Part shown: positions 16,507-26,109 of the stretch, piece after piece
Layout: each line of letters starts with the position of its first letter
How positions within the stretch are numbered: the stretch's first letter is position 1
Assembly: GCF_014655955.1 (NCBI RefSeq)
Contig: NZ_BNBO01000004.1
Coordinates: forward strand, 186,001-250,000
Reading direction: 5' to 3'
DNA from: Kitasatospora indigofera
GTDB lineage: Bacteria > Actinomycetota > Actinomycetes > Streptomycetales > Streptomycetaceae
DNA length: 64,000 nucleotides
Made by a program: the position numbers and the translations under genes
Notes under the pieces: generated by a model
What the model was told of the DNA's origin: nothing
What the model saw: the letters and a program-made list of their open reading frames with translations, nothing else
The model's database searches: none

Positions 16507-16836
16507 TCACTCGGTGAGCTGGTCGACGAGTTGCCAGGCGAGGCGGGTCCCGGCCGCTTCGAAGCCCTGGCGGATCTTCTCCAGCGCGGCGTGGACGTCC
16601 TGCCAGGGCAGGTCGTCGTCGGGCCGGCAGTCCAGGTGGAAGGTGGAGCGTTCGATGCCCGGCTGCCAGGTGGCATCACCCCGGAGGTCGGACGTCGTCC
16701 CGACCTCGATCTCCCAGCCGTCGGCGAAGACGAAGAACGGGTTGTGACTGAAGGAATCCAGGGCGGCGGCCGTGATTTCGGCGACCTGCTCGAAGCCGAT
16801 GTCACCGACGACGAGCGCCCGGACGAAGAGCCTCAT
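16507..16836 (-). CDS. Small conserved-looking protein of unknown function
   Basis: A 109-residue soluble acidic protein, not recognised. It starts MRLFVRALVVGDIGFEQV and has alternating hydrophobic strands and helices, suggesting a compact alpha/beta fold; no signal peptide or membrane helix. The start is chosen at 16836 because AGAGG lies 6 nt upstream. The ATG two codons earlier sits against the ribosome binding site, and the still longer open frame is Arg/Pro-rich shadow. Codon usage is normal for the window. It stands alone, convergent with pucR. Confidence 0.65.
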   Translation of the reverse strand: MRLFVRALVVGDIGFEQVAEITAAALDSFSHNPFFVFADGWEIEVGTTSDLRGDATWQPGIERSTFHLDCRPDDDLPWQDVHAALEKIRQGFEAAGTRLAWQLVDQLTE

Positions 16837-16984
16837 TTCCATCCTCTCGACAGGGGGCCGGCCGGGCGCCCGCGGCGCCGGCCTTCGCCGGGGATCCACG
16901 CGGGCGGACGTCACGCACGGTGCGGCGCCGCTGAGGCCCCGGCGCCTTCACGACACCGCGGTGCCCTCGGCCGGCGCCGCCGCG

Positions 16985-17025
16985 GGAGCGCCGTGGGGCC
17001 CCGCGCCGGGGCCCCACGGCGCTCC
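16985..17025 (-). terminator. 19-bp perfect hairpin downstream of the esterase gene
   Basis: GGAGCGCCGTGGGGCCCCG (16985-17003) is an exact complement of 17007-17025 with a CGC loop, one of the strongest stems in the window. It lies 35 nt past the esterase stop on the minus strand and would terminate it, and also shields the 16507 gene. Confidence 0.7.
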
Positions 17026-17059
17026 GGGCGGGCGGCGGCCCGGGAGGGTGCGGGGACGG

Positions 17060-18193
17060 TCAGGGCTGGACGGGGATCACGCTGGTCAGCCACTCGAAGA
17101 CGCCCGGGACCATCGGCTTCCAGACGTCGCTGGCGTGCGGGCCGGTGGTCTCCACGGGCTGCACGGTGGTCGGCGCCTTGGCGGCGTCCCGGAGCGCGAG
17201 GGCGTCCTCGAAGCCGTCGCCCTTGTTGCCGCTCAGGTACAGCGCGACCTTCGGGGGCTGGGCGGCCGCCTTGAGGATGTTGACCGGGTTGTTGGCCTCG
17301 CGCAGCTTCGGGTCCTGGCCGGCCAGCGACGCCTTCTCGGCGGCGGGGTCGTTGTAGCCGGAGAGGCTCACCCCGGCCCGGTAGCGGTTCGGGTGCGCGA
17401 CGGCCAGCTTGGTGGCGCAGTGCGCGCCGGCGGAGTAGCCGGCCACCGCCCAGCGGTCGGGGGACGGGTCCACCCGGAAGTTGTCCATGATCATCTGCGG
17501 CACGTCCCGGGACAGCCAGGTCTCGGCGTTCGCCTTGCCCGGCACGTCGGTGCAGCCCGCGTCGACCTGGTTGCCCAGCAGCAGGGTGCGCGGCGAGACC
17601 AGGATGAACGGCGCCACCTTGCCCTCTGCCATCAGCGGCTTGAGCTGCTCGGAGACCTTGAGCGTGCCGTACCAGGTGCTGGAGGAGCCGGGCCAGCCCG
17701 GGATCAGCTCGACCACCGGGAACTTCTTGTCCTTGTGGGCCGGGTCGTTGTACTGCGGCGGCAGCCAGACCAGCACCTCGCCGTCGATGCCGGAGAGCCG
17801 GCCCTTCAGCTCGGTGCGCTGCACGTCGCCGGGCACCTTGGGGTCGTCCACGTTCTTGAAGGACTGGACTACCTTGGCCGGCGGTTTGGCCGCGTCCTGG
17901 CCCGGCGCGGCGGTGCCGGCCGGGTCCACCGGCGGTACCGCGGGCACCGCGCGGACGTGGTGCCCGGTCCCGAGCAGGTCGTCCCAGCTGCCGTAGATCA
18001 GGTTGGCGTTGTTGACCATGACGAAGACCATCGTCACCGCCGTGAACTGGCAGAAGAGCAGCATCGCGAGTCTGCTCAGGATCCGCAGCGGGCGAGGTCC
18101 GCGGACCTTGCCCCAGAACAGCAACGCCAGCGCGATGGAGACCGGCACGAGGACGATCGTGCAGATGAGGAACGGTGTACCGAGCAGTTGCAT
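17060..18193 (-). CDS. Membrane-anchored esterase-family alpha/beta hydrolase
   Basis: The N-terminal 75 residues contain two hydrophobic segments (about 2-24 and 33-53), placing the catalytic domain outside the cytoplasm. From about residue 110 the protein follows the esterase-D/antigen 85-like family (PF00756): substrate-interacting WLPPQYND, a VVELIPGWPG oxyanion region, the nucleophile elbow GYSAGA, and a final TTGPHASDVW with the likely catalytic His. The length is 377 residues from the ATG at 18193. Members include acyltransferases and esterases acting on cell-surface esters; the substrate here is unknown. The open frame extends upstream to 18385 but without a ribosome site, so the shorter start is preferred. 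It is divergent from the sugar ABC operon. Confidence 0.8.
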   Translation of the reverse strand: MQLLGTPFLICTIVLVPVSIALALLFWGKVRGPRPLRILSRLAMLLFCQFTAVTMVFVMVNNANLIYGSWDDLLGTGHHVRAVPAVPPVDPAGTAAPGQDAAKPPAKVVQSFKNVDDPKVPGDVQRTELKGRLSGIDGEVLVWLPPQYNDPAHKDKKFPVVELIPGWPGSSSTWYGTLKVSEQLKPLMAEGKVAPFILVSPRTLLLGNQVDAGCTDVPGKANAETWLSRDVPQMIMDNFRVDPSPDRWAVAGYSAGAHCATKLAVAHPNRYRAGVSLSGYNDPAAEKASLAGQDPKLREANNPVNILKAAAQPPKVALYLSGNKGDGFEDALALRDAAKAPTTVQPVETTGPHASDVWKPMVPGVFEWLTSVIPVQP

Positions 18194-18541
18194 CAAGTTC
18201 TCGTTATCCGGGTTGCAAGCCGCCCGGGCCCCGCTTGCCCGGTGCGCTCTCCAATGGGATGGGACGGCGTGGAACAGAAGATCGGTTGCCGGCGAATCTG
18301 TGGAAAACCTGAGAGGAACATCACATTTTCCTGATGATCGGTACTCGGTCCGCACACAGTCTGCCATCCACGCGGGACCAGTCACCCGATTCGCCCAGGG
18401 ATCTCCGAGGAAAGCCCCGGAGCAGGCACGATACCGTTCGGGCGGAACGGGACCGGGCGAGGCGGTCCCGGCATCCGGACACCTGGCGTCCCAGACTGGG
18501 GGACCAGGCGGCCCGGCCGGCGAACCAGGAGAGACCTACCG
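18194..18541. promoter_or_regulatory. AT-richer divergent promoter region, esterase versus sugar ABC operon
   Basis: No gene is evident. Bases 18285-18350 are markedly AT-rich for this genome and include AGGAA (18314-18318) facing TTCCT (18328-18332), a short dyad. Promoters for both directions should lie here. No LacI-type operator palindrome was found, although many sugar importers of this class have one. Confidence 0.4.
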
Positions 18542-19540
18542 ATGACCCGATTCCCCCTCCGTCCGTTCTGCGCGGCGCTCGTGCTGACGCTGGCCCTCGC
18601 GGGCTGCAGCAGCACCGGCGGCAGACGGGCCGAGCAGGCCCGCGAGCGGGCCGGGGCGGCCGGCGGCGCGGTGGACACCCCCCGGTGGCGGGTCGCGATG
18701 GTCACCCACGCCGGGGCGGGCGACGCCTTCTGGGACATCGTGCGCAAGGGCGCCGAGCAGGCCGCGGCCAAGGACAACATCACCCTCCTCTACTCGAACG
18801 ACGCGCAGACCCAGAACCAGGTCCAGCTGGTGCAGGCCGCCATCGACCAACGCGTCGACGGCCTCCTGGTCACGCTCGCCAAGGGGGACGCGCTCGGCCC
18901 GGTGCTGGCCAAGGCGAAGGCCGCGGGCATCCCGGTGATCACCATCAACTCGGGCCAGGAGTTCTCGGCCCGGTTCGGCGCGCTCACCCACATCGGCCAG
19001 GACGAGACCGTCGCGGGCCAGGCGGCCGGCGCCACCCTGGACGCCCGGGGCCGCAAGTCCGTCCTCTGCGTCATCCACGAGCAGGGCAACGTCGGCCAGG
19101 AGCAGCGCTGCGACGGCGCGCGGTCGAAGTTCGGCGGGCAGTTCCAGACCCTGTACGTGGACGGCGTCAACATGCCCGACGCCAAGGCCGCCGTCTCCGC
19201 CAAGCTCCAGGCCGACCCGGCGCTGGACACCGTGCTGACCCTCAGCGCCCCGGTGGCCGCCACCGGGCTGCAGGCGATCCAGGACGCCCGCCGCCCGGTC
19301 GAGCTGGACACCTTCGACCTGGGCACCCAGGTGGTGGCCGGCCTGCAGGCCGGCACCGTGGGCTTCGCCGTCGACCAGCAGCCGTACCTCCAGGGCTACC
19401 AGGGCGTCGACCTGCTCTGGCTGTACCGCTACAACCTCGACGTCCTCGGCGGCGGCAAGCCGGTGCTGACCGGCCCGCAGGTGCTCACCAAGGACGACGC
19501 CGCCGCGCTCGCCCAGTACGTCGCGCGGGGCACCCGATGA
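18542..19540 (+). CDS. Sugar ABC transporter substrate-binding lipoprotein
   Basis: A 332-residue type 1 periplasmic-binding-fold protein. The signal sequence ends in the lipobox LALAGC, so it is lipid-anchored at C22. After a linker the mature part begins VAMVTHAGAGDAFWDIVRKGAEQAA, the usual first strand and helix of ribose/galactose-type binding proteins. AAIDQRVDGLLVT and IPVITINSG follow, typical of this family. It would capture a monosaccharide or related ligand for the permease encoded next. GGAGAG lies 8 nt before the ATG; the stop overlaps the permease start. Specificity is not deducible, though the ROK kinase in the operon points to a hexose. Confidence 0.9.
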   Translation: MTRFPLRPFCAALVLTLALAGCSSTGGRRAEQARERAGAAGGAVDTPRWRVAMVTHAGAGDAFWDIVRKGAEQAAAKDNITLLYSNDAQTQNQVQLVQAAIDQRVDGLLVTLAKGDALGPVLAKAKAAGIPVITINSGQEFSARFGALTHIGQDETVAGQAAGATLDARGRKSVLCVIHEQGNVGQEQRCDGARSKFGGQFQTLYVDGVNMPDAKAAVSAKLQADPALDTVLTLSAPVAATGLQAIQDARRPVELDTFDLGTQVVAGLQAGTVGFAVDQQPYLQGYQGVDLLWLYRYNLDVLGGGKPVLTGPQVLTKDDAAALAQYVARGTR

Positions 19541-20586
19541 GCGCCCCGGCCCCCGCGCCGGTCGACGTCCTGGCCGCCGAACGGCCACCGGCCTTCCGCC
19601 GCCTGCTGAAGCGGCCCGAGATCGGCGCGCTGATCGCCGCGGTGGCGGTCTTCCTGGTCTTCTCGGCGGTGGCCGACAGCTTCCTGCGGACCTCCTCCTT
19701 CGGCACCGTGCTGTACGCCGCCTCCACCATCGGGATCATGGCGGTGCCGGTCTCGCTGCTGATGATCGCCGGTGAGTTCGACCTGTCGGCCGGGGTCCTG
19801 GTGACCACCGCCGCGCTGATCTCCTCGATGGTCTCCTACCAGCTCACCGCCGTGACCTGGGTCGGGGTGCTGGTCTCGCTGCTGGTCGTGCTGGCCGTCA
19901 GCGCCTTCAACGGCTGGATGCTGAGCCGCACCCGGCTGCCCAGCTTCATCGTCACCCTCGGCACCTTCCTGATGCTGACCGGCGCCAACCTCGGCGTCAC
20001 CAAGCTCGTGACCGGGACGGTCACCACCAAGCCGATCTCCGACATGGAGGGCTTCGCGGCCTGCCGGTGGCTGTTCGCCTCCGAGGTCACCGTCGGCGGG
20101 CTGACCGTCAAGGCCACCGTCTGGTGGTGGCTGGCGCTGCTGCTGGCCGGCAGCTGGGTGCTGCTGCGCACCTCCTTCGGCAACTGGATCTTCGCGGTGG
20201 GCGGCGACGCGGCCGCCGCCCGTGCGGTCGGCGTGCCGGTCGCCCGCACCAGGACCGTGCTCTACCTCGGCGTCGGCTTCTGCGCCTGGGTCCTCGGCCA
20301 GCACCTGCTGTTCTCCTTCGACACCGTGCAGTCCGGCGAAGGGGTCGGCAACGAGCTGATCTACATCGTCGCGGCGGTCATCGGGGGCTGCCTGATCACC
20401 GGCGGCTACGGCTCGGTGGCCGGCTCCGCGCTCGGCGCGCTGATCTTCGGCATGACCAGCAAGGGCATCGTGTACGCCGAGTGGAACCCCGACTGGTTCA
20501 AGTTCTTCCTCGGTGCGATGCTGCTGCTGGCCGCCCTGCTGAACGCCTGGGTGCGCCGCCGGGTCGAACGGGGGACGGGCCGATGA
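19537..20586 (+). CDS. Sugar ABC transporter permease (RbsC-like)
   Basis: A 349-residue membrane protein of the BPD_transp_2 (ribose-type) family, with about ten hydrophobic segments beginning at residue 24. [16 protein letters not shown] and [18 protein letters not shown] are recognisable family stretches. INVAV-type coupling sequence is replaced by [22 protein letters not shown], the usual EAA-like loop. The start ATG overlaps the binding-protein stop (ATGA) and the end overlaps the ATPase start in the same way. Confidence 0.9.
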   Translation: MSAPAPAPVDVLAAERPPAFRRLLKRPEIGALIAAVAVFLVFSAVADSFLRTSSFGTVLYAASTIGIMAVPVSLLMIAGEFDLSAGVLVTTAALISSMVSYQLTAVTWVGVLVSLLVVLAVSAFNGWMLSRTRLPSFIVTLGTFLMLTGANLGVTKLVTGTVTTKPISDMEGFAACRWLFASEVTVGGLTVKATVWWWLALLLAGSWVLLRTSFGNWIFAVGGDAAAARAVGVPVARTRTVLYLGVGFCAWVLGQHLLFSFDTVQSGEGVGNELIYIVAAVIGGCLITGGYGSVAGSALGALIFGMTSKGIVYAEWNPDWFKFFLGAMLLLAALLNAWVRRRVERGTGR

Positions 20587-21371
20587 CCGGCCGTGAACTG
20601 CTGGCGCTGACCGCCGTGGGCAAGACCTACGGCTCCGTCCGCGCCCTCCAGGACGTCTCGCTGACCCTGCGGGAGGGCGAGATCAGCTGCGTGCTCGGCG
20701 ACAACGGCGCCGGCAAGTCCACCCTGATCAAGATCATCGCCGGGCTGCACCAGCACGACGAGGGCAGCTACACCATCGCGGGGGAGGAGGTCCGCCTCGG
20801 CTCCCCGCGGCAGGCCCTGGACCGCGGCATCGCCACCGTCTACCAGGACCTCGCGGTCGTCCCGCTGATGCCGGTGTGGCGCAACTTCTTCCTCGGCTCC
20901 GAACGCGGCCGGTTCCGGCTGGACACCGCCGCGATGCGGGCCACCACCCGGGAGGCGCTGCTGCGGATGGGCATCGACCTGCACGACGTCGACCAGCCGA
21001 TCGGCACCCTCTCCGGCGGCCAGCGCCAGTGCGTGGCCATCGCCCGGGCGGTCCACTTCGGCGCCAAGGTGCTGATCCTGGACGAGCCGACGGCCGCGCT
21101 GGGCGTCAAGCAGTCCGGGGTGGTGCTGAAATACGTGACGGCGGCCCGGGACGCCGGCCTCGGCGTCGTGCTGATCACCCACAACCCGCACCACGCCTAT
21201 CTCGTCGGCGACCACTTCACCCTGCTGAAGCGGGGCAGGATGGCGGGCAGCCACCCGCGGGCCGAGATCGGCCTCGAACAGCTCACCACCGAGATGGCGG
21301 GCGGCTCCGACCTCGCGGAGCTCAGCCACGAGCTGGCCCGTACCGACCCGAAGGAGCGTCCGCCGCAGTGA
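20583..21371 (+). CDS. Sugar ABC transporter ATP-binding protein, single domain
   Basis: A 262-residue ATPase with Walker [10 protein letters not shown] (39-47), ABC signature LSGGQRQ (about 143-149) and Walker B VLILDEPT (about 162-169). Ribose-type systems often use an ATPase with two fused domains (RbsA, about 500 residues); this one has a single domain, so a homodimer is expected, as in FrcA-like transporters. It is coupled by 4-nt overlaps to the permease before and the kinase after. Confidence 0.92.
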   Translation: MTGRELLALTAVGKTYGSVRALQDVSLTLREGEISCVLGDNGAGKSTLIKIIAGLHQHDEGSYTIAGEEVRLGSPRQALDRGIATVYQDLAVVPLMPVWRNFFLGSERGRFRLDTAAMRATTREALLRMGIDLHDVDQPIGTLSGGQRQCVAIARAVHFGAKVLILDEPTAALGVKQSGVVLKYVTAARDAGLGVVLITHNPHHAYLVGDHFTLLKRGRMAGSHPRAEIGLEQLTTEMAGGSDLAELSHELARTDPKERPPQ

Positions 21372-22477
21372 CCAGCCCCCACGGCACCACCAGGCAGGCG
21401 GTCCTGCCCACCCTGCTCGGCCTCGGTCCGCGGGCCGAGCGCCGCCGCCGGGCCCTGCCGCCCGGCATCCTGCGCCTGCCCACCATCGGGATCGACATCG
21501 GCGGCACCAAGGTGGTAGCCGGCGTGGTGGACGGCGAGGGCAAGGTCCTGGAGAAGCTGCGCGCCGACACCCCCGACAAGAACAAGAGCGCCAAGGTGGT
21601 CGAGGACGTCATCGTCGACCTGGTGCTGCGGCTCGCCGACCGGCACGACGTGCACGCGGTGGGCGTCGGCGCGGCCGGCTGGGTCGACGCGGAGCGCTCG
21701 CGGGTGCTCTTCGCGCCGCACCTGAACTGGCGCAACGAGCCGCTCCAGGAGGCGCTCAGCGAGCGGCTGCGGTTCCCGGTGGTGGTGGAGAACGACGCCA
21801 ACGCCGCCGCCTGGGCCGAGTGGCGGTTCGGCGCCGGGCGCGGCGAGGACCACATGGTGATGCTCACGCTGGGGACGGGCATCGGCGGCGCCGTGGTCCG
21901 GGACGGCTACGTGGACCGCGGCAAGTACGGGCTGGCCGGCGAGTTCGGCCACATGCAGGTGGTGCCCGGCGGGCACCGCTGCCCCTGCGGGAACCGGGGC
22001 TGCTGGGAGCAGTACTCCTCCGGGAACGCGCTGGTGCGGGACGCCCGCGAGCTGGTCGCCGAGGAGTCCCCGGTGGTCGAGCCGCTGCTCGCGCTGGCCG
22101 GCGGGGCGGTCGAGGGGATCACCGGCCCGCTGGTCACCGAGGCCGCGCGGGCGGGCGACCCGGTGGCCATCGAGCTGCTCTACGAGGTCGGCACCTGGCT
22201 GGGCGTCGGGATCGCGAACCTGGCGGCGGCGCTGGACCCGGGACGCTTCGTCATCGGCGGCGGCGTCTCGGAGGCCGGTGACCTGCTGCTCGGCCCGGCC
22301 CGGGAGGCCTTCAGGCGCACCCTGACCGGCCGGGGGTTCCGGCCGGAGGCGGTCGTCGTGCACGCGGCCCTCGGCAACGAGGCCGGGCTGGTCGGCGCGG
22401 CCGACCTCGCGCGGCAGGTGGCCCGCCGGTTCCGGACCATCAAGCGCCACCGGGTCGAGCGGGGCGCCGAGGCCTGA
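21368..22477 (+). CDS. ROK-family glucokinase
   Basis: A 369-residue sugar kinase closing the ABC operon. The ATP-binding phosphate-1 motif is GIDIGGTK (41-48). [12 protein letters not shown] and LTLGTGIGG are the sugar and phosphate-2 regions, and [12 protein letters not shown] (about 203-214) is the ROK zinc motif CxCGxxGCxE. The reaction expected is ATP-dependent phosphorylation of an imported hexose at C6. The GTG start overlaps the ATPase stop. It has a roughly 38-residue basic N-terminal extension that most ROK glucokinases lack; a start at an internal codon close to residue 34 is possible, but no ATG/GTG with a ribosome site is visible there. Confidence 0.9.
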   Translation: MTSPHGTTRQAVLPTLLGLGPRAERRRRALPPGILRLPTIGIDIGGTKVVAGVVDGEGKVLEKLRADTPDKNKSAKVVEDVIVDLVLRLADRHDVHAVGVGAAGWVDAERSRVLFAPHLNWRNEPLQEALSERLRFPVVVENDANAAAWAEWRFGAGRGEDHMVMLTLGTGIGGAVVRDGYVDRGKYGLAGEFGHMQVVPGGHRCPCGNRGCWEQYSSGNALVRDARELVAEESPVVEPLLALAGGAVEGITGPLVTEAARAGDPVAIELLYEVGTWLGVGIANLAAALDPGRFVIGGGVSEAGDLLLGPAREAFRRTLTGRGFRPEAVVVHAALGNEAGLVGAADLARQVARRFRTIKRHRVERGAEA

Positions 22478-23150
22478 TCGGGCCGGCCCCGCCGGTCGGG
22501 CGGTCCTGGCGGCCGTGCGGTTCGGCGGGCGGCGCGGTCCGGGACGGTTGTCACTGTCCGCGCCGGCCGTACCGGGCGGGCGGGCGGTGCCGGTGGTGCG
22601 GGCGGGCCCGGAGGGCGCGGTGGCGCCGGTTCGTACCGGTGGCGCGGGCGGTCCGGGCAGGCCCGGTGGTGCCGGTCGTGCGGTTCGTGCCGGTGGTGCT
22701 GTTCGTGCCGGTGGTGCGGGCGGGCCCGGCGGCCCGGCAGCCCTGGCGGCGGCCGGGCCGGGGCCGGCTCATCTGGCGGGGCGCCACATCCCGGGGGTCG
22801 GCTCGGCCGTCCGGCGGGACGGGTGGGTCCTGGGGGGCGTGCTCGGTCGGGCCCAGGGTCTTCTGGTCGTCATGGCAAATCCTTTCGATGTGTTCATGCC
22901 ACGACAATGACTACCAGGCGTGCCGCCACACATGCAATGCGTGATGAGTGTGACGCGGGCTACTGGCCGAGACCGGGCGCCCCGATCCGGCCACTCCGCC
23001 CGCGCCCGCCGCACCGCGGGGCCACGCCCGTCCCGTGCACCTCACCGTGAGCCGGTGGCCGGCCCTGGGCGGCCGGCGGGCCGAGGCCCTGTTGTCCGGT
23101 ACACCTCGACTGTGAAAGAACGGACCTGACGTCGTCTCAGGAGGTCCCGC
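22478..23150. repeat. 673-nt gap with GC-rich direct repeats
   Basis: Bases 22560-22760 are a low-complexity mosaic. A 25-nt sequence beginning GTGCCGGTGGTGCGGGC is present exactly at 22587-22611 and 22705-22729, and TTCGTGCCGGTGGTGC is repeated in tandem at 22684-22699 and 22702-22717 (18-nt period). Long open frames crossing it on both strands are repetitive and not credible. Past 22860 the DNA becomes AT-richer and probably carries the promoter of the 23151 gene, plus a small minus-strand ORF listed separately. Confidence 0.6.
22769..22872 (-). CDS. Doubtful small ORF
   Basis: A 34-codon frame starting MTTRRPWARPSTPPRTH, with AAGGA 7 nt upstream of its ATG and normal GC at third positions. 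The peptide is basic and Pro/Arg-rich with no recognisable family. It may be a chance ORF in the upstream region. Confidence 0.2.
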
Positions 23151-24938
23151 ATGAGAGCCCTGGCCCGCATCGCCCCGCCGCTGCTGCTCGCCACCGCACT
23201 GGTCTGTGCCACGGTGGCGCCGGCCGGGGCGGCCGCCCCGCCGGCCAAGGTGCCCGAGGCCGTGGGCTACGGCGGTGCGGTGGCCAGCGTCGACGCGGAC
23301 GCCACCGCGGCGGGCATCGAGGTCCTCCGCAAGGGCGGCAACGCCGTGGACGCGGCGGTCGCCACCGCCGCCGCCCTGGGCGTCACCGAGCCCTACTCGG
23401 CCGGGATCGGCGGTGGCGGCTACTTCGTCCACTACGACGCCGCCACCGGCCGGGTCTCCACCCTGGACGGCCGCGAGACGGCCTCCCGCACCGCGGACGA
23501 GTCGCTCTTCCTGGAGGACGGCAAGCCGCTGGCCTTCGCCGACGCCGTCACCAGCGGCCTCTCCGTAGGGGTCCCCGGCACCTCGGCCACCTGGGAGAAG
23601 GCCCTCCAGCTCTGGGGCAGCCGCTCGCTCGGCGAGGTGCTGAAGCCGGCCGAGCGGATCGCCGAGCAGGGCTTCACGGTCGACCAGACCTTCCGGGACC
23701 AGACGGCCGGCAACGAGGCCCGGTTCCGGGACTTCCCCGAGAGCAGCCGGCTCTTCCTGCCCGGCGGCAGCCTCCCGGTGGTCGGCTCCACCCTGCGCAA
23801 CCCCGATCTCGCCGCCACCTACCGCACGCTCGGCCGGGACGGCACCAAGGCGCTCTACCGGGGCCCGATCGGCGCCGACATCGTCCAGGCGCTGCAGCAC
23901 CCGCCGGTCGACCCGGCGTCCGGGCGGGTGGCCCGGCCGGGCCGGGTGGACGCCGCCGACCTGGCGGCCTACCAGGTCGTCCGCCGGCAGCCCACCCACG
24001 TCCCCTACCGCGACTACGACGTGTACGGGATCGCGCCGTCCAGCTCCGGCGGCACCACCACCGGTGAGGCGCTCGGCATCCTGGAGGACCTCGGGGCCCC
24101 CGACGCGGACGCCACCCGGTACTACCACCACTTCCTGGAGGCCAGCCGGATCGCCTTCGCCGACCGCAACCGCTGGGTGGGCGACCCGGCCTTCTCCGAC
24201 GTGCCCGCCGGGGAACTGCTCTCGCCGCGCTTCGCCGCGGCCCGGGCCTGCCTGATCAGCCCCGACCACGCGCTGACCAGCCCGCTGGCCCCGGGCGACC
24301 CGCGCCACCCGGCGTCCTGCGCCGGCGCCGGACCGGCCGTCACCGAGACCTACGAGGGCCCGAGCACCACCCACCTGACCGTCGCCGACCGGTGGGGCAA
24401 CGTCGTCTCGTACACCCTGACGATCGAACAGACCGGCGGCAGCGGCATCGCCGTGCCCGGGCGCGGCTTCCTGCTGAACAACGAGCTGACCGACTTCTCC
24501 TTCGCCCCCAACACCCCCGGCGTGCCGGACCCGAACCTGCCCGGCCCCGGCAAGCGGCCGCGCTCCTCGATCTCGCCGACCATCGTGCTGCGTGACGGCG
24601 AGCCCTTGCTCGCGGCCGGCTCGCCGGGCGGCGCCACCATCATCACCACCGTGCTGCAGGTGCTGCTGGGCCGGCTGGACCGCGGCCTCAGTCTGGAGCA
24701 GGCGATCGCCGCGCCCCGGGCCAGCCAGCGCAACAGCGCCGCGACCCAGGCCGAACCGGCCTTCCTGGCCCTGCCCGAGCGGGCCCGGCTGGAGGCGCTC
24801 GGGCACGCCTTCGCGGTCACCCCCGAGATCGGCGCCGCCACCGGCGTCGAGCGGCTGGCGGACGGGCGCTGGGTGGCGGCGGCCGAGCCGGTGCGGCGCG
24901 GCGGCGGCGCGGCGGCCGTGGTCCGGCCCTCGCGGTAG
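23151..24938 (+). CDS. ggt: Gamma-glutamyltransferase precursor
   Basis: This 595-residue secreted N-terminal-nucleophile enzyme cleaves the gamma-glutamyl bond of glutathione and related peptides and transfers it to water or an amino acceptor. A signal peptide is visible at residues 1-28 (ending APAGAAA). GGNAVDAAVATAAALGV and GIGGGGYFVHYD are the family start motifs. Self-cleavage should occur just before T406 in PSTTHLTVAD, which becomes the catalytic N-terminus of the small subunit. LNNELTDFSF and SPGGATIITT are substrate-binding loops of that subunit. AGGAGG lies 6 nt before the ATG. It stands alone between two gaps. Confidence 0.93.
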   Translation: MRALARIAPPLLLATALVCATVAPAGAAAPPAKVPEAVGYGGAVASVDADATAAGIEVLRKGGNAVDAAVATAAALGVTEPYSAGIGGGGYFVHYDAATGRVSTLDGRETASRTADESLFLEDGKPLAFADAVTSGLSVGVPGTSATWEKALQLWGSRSLGEVLKPAERIAEQGFTVDQTFRDQTAGNEARFRDFPESSRLFLPGGSLPVVGSTLRNPDLAATYRTLGRDGTKALYRGPIGADIVQALQHPPVDPASGRVARPGRVDAADLAAYQVVRRQPTHVPYRDYDVYGIAPSSSGGTTTGEALGILEDLGAPDADATRYYHHFLEASRIAFADRNRWVGDPAFSDVPAGELLSPRFAAARACLISPDHALTSPLAPGDPRHPASCAGAGPAVTETYEGPSTTHLTVADRWGNVVSYTLTIEQTGGSGIAVPGRGFLLNNELTDFSFAPNTPGVPDPNLPGPGKRPRSSISPTIVLRDGEPLLAAGSPGGATIITTVLQVLLGRLDRGLSLEQAIAAPRASQRNSAATQAEPAFLALPERARLEALGHAFAVTPEIGAATGVERLADGRWVAAAEPVRRGGGAAAVVRPSR

Positions 24939-24948
24939 CCCTCCCGCC

Positions 24949-25002
24949 GACGGGCCCCGCCGCTCCGGCCGGTCCTTCCCGCCCGCCCGGCGGGGGCCCG
25001 TC
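24949..25002 (+). terminator. Candidate hairpin after ggt
   Basis: GACGGGCCCC (24949-24958) is the exact complement of GGGGCCCGTC (24993-25002). The interior can pair further (GCCG/CGGC). The loop is long, so this is a weaker candidate than others here. Confidence 0.4.
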
Positions 25003-25128
25003 CCCGGGGCTGCGGCCCGCTGTCGGTGCCTGCCGGTAGATTCGGGGTGGGCGTCCGCAACGGCGCCCGCCCCTCGCCCGGGCCGTGGTCCGGGCCCTTG
25101 TCCGCCCCACCCGGGAAGGCCGCCCGCC

Positions 25129-25932
25129 GTGACCGTCCGCATCGCCACCTGGAACATCAACTCCGTCACCGCGCGGTTGCCCAAGCTGCTGGAGTGGCTG
25201 GAGAGCGCCGCCCCCGACGTGCTCTGCCTCCAGGAGCTCAAGTGCTCCACCGAGGCCTTCCCGCACGAGGCGGTCAAGGAGCTCGGCTACGACACGGCCG
25301 CGCACGGCACCGGCCGCTGGAACGGCGTCGCGATCCTCTCCCGGATCGGCCTGGAGGACGTCGTGCGCGGGCTGCCCGAGCAGCCCGGCTACCTCGCCGA
25401 CGACGCGCTGCTGGCCGACGTGGAGCCCCGCGCGGTCGCCGCCACCTGCGGGCCGGTGCGGGTCTGGTCGGTCTACGTGCCCAACGGCCGCGAGGTCGAC
25501 CACGCGCACTACCGCTACAAGCTGGACTGGCTGGAGTCGCTGCGCCGGGCGGTCGTCGAGGACGCGGCCGGCGCGCGCCCCTTCGCCGTCCTCGGTGACT
25601 TCAACATCGCCCCCACCGACGAGGACGTCTACGACGTCGCCGCCTTCGCCGGGCTGACCCACGTGACCCCGCCGGAGCGCGCCAGCCTGGGCAACCTGCG
25701 CGAGGCCGGGCTGCAGGACGTGGTGCCGCGCCCGCTGAAGTACGACCACCCGTACACCTACTGGGACTACCGCCAGCTGGCCTTCCCGAAGAACCGCGGC
25801 ATGCGGATCGACCTGACGTACGGCAACAAGGCCTTCGCGGACGCGGTGACGGACAGCTACGTCGACCGCGAGGCGCGCAAGGGCAAGGGGACGTCCGACC
25901 ACGCGCCGGTCGTGGTCGACCTGGACCTCTGA
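25129..25932 (+). CDS. xth: Exodeoxyribonuclease III
   Basis: A 267-residue member of the ExoIII/AP-endonuclease family, which removes 3' blocking groups and incises abasic sites in DNA repair. The N-terminus VTVRIATWNINSV holds the metal-binding Asn. LQELK has the metal Glu, GDFNIAPTDEDVYD the catalytic Asp/Asn pair, and TSDHAPVVVDL the terminal Asp-His. The GTG start at 25129 has GGGAAGG 9 nt upstream; upstream open frame is shadow of ggt. The length is normal for the family. Confidence 0.93.
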   Translation: MTVRIATWNINSVTARLPKLLEWLESAAPDVLCLQELKCSTEAFPHEAVKELGYDTAAHGTGRWNGVAILSRIGLEDVVRGLPEQPGYLADDALLADVEPRAVAATCGPVRVWSVYVPNGREVDHAHYRYKLDWLESLRRAVVEDAAGARPFAVLGDFNIAPTDEDVYDVAAFAGLTHVTPPERASLGNLREAGLQDVVPRPLKYDHPYTYWDYRQLAFPKNRGMRIDLTYGNKAFADAVTDSYVDREARKGKGTSDHAPVVVDLDL

Positions 25933-26109
25933 GCAGGCCGTGAGGGGCCGCCGGACCCGGTCGCGGAGCGTACCGGCGGCCCCCGAACGGTCCCGTGCGG
26001 TGGCCGCCCGGGGGGCCGCTGCCTACCGTGTGGGGTAACTGGGTGTAGTTGTCCGTTCACGTGGACACAGGAGTCCCCGACTGCGCCCGAGAATCCTGGA
26101 GGTTCCGGT

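Noticed and set aside
22560..22760. CRISPR-like repeat cluster
   Set aside because: Repeats are two-copy or tandem with no regular unique spacers and no cas genes nearby.
24592..25128. N-terminal extension of exonuclease III from ATG 24592
   Set aside because: This part is an alternate frame of ggt; the GTG at 25129 has a ribosome site and gives the normal ExoIII N-terminus.
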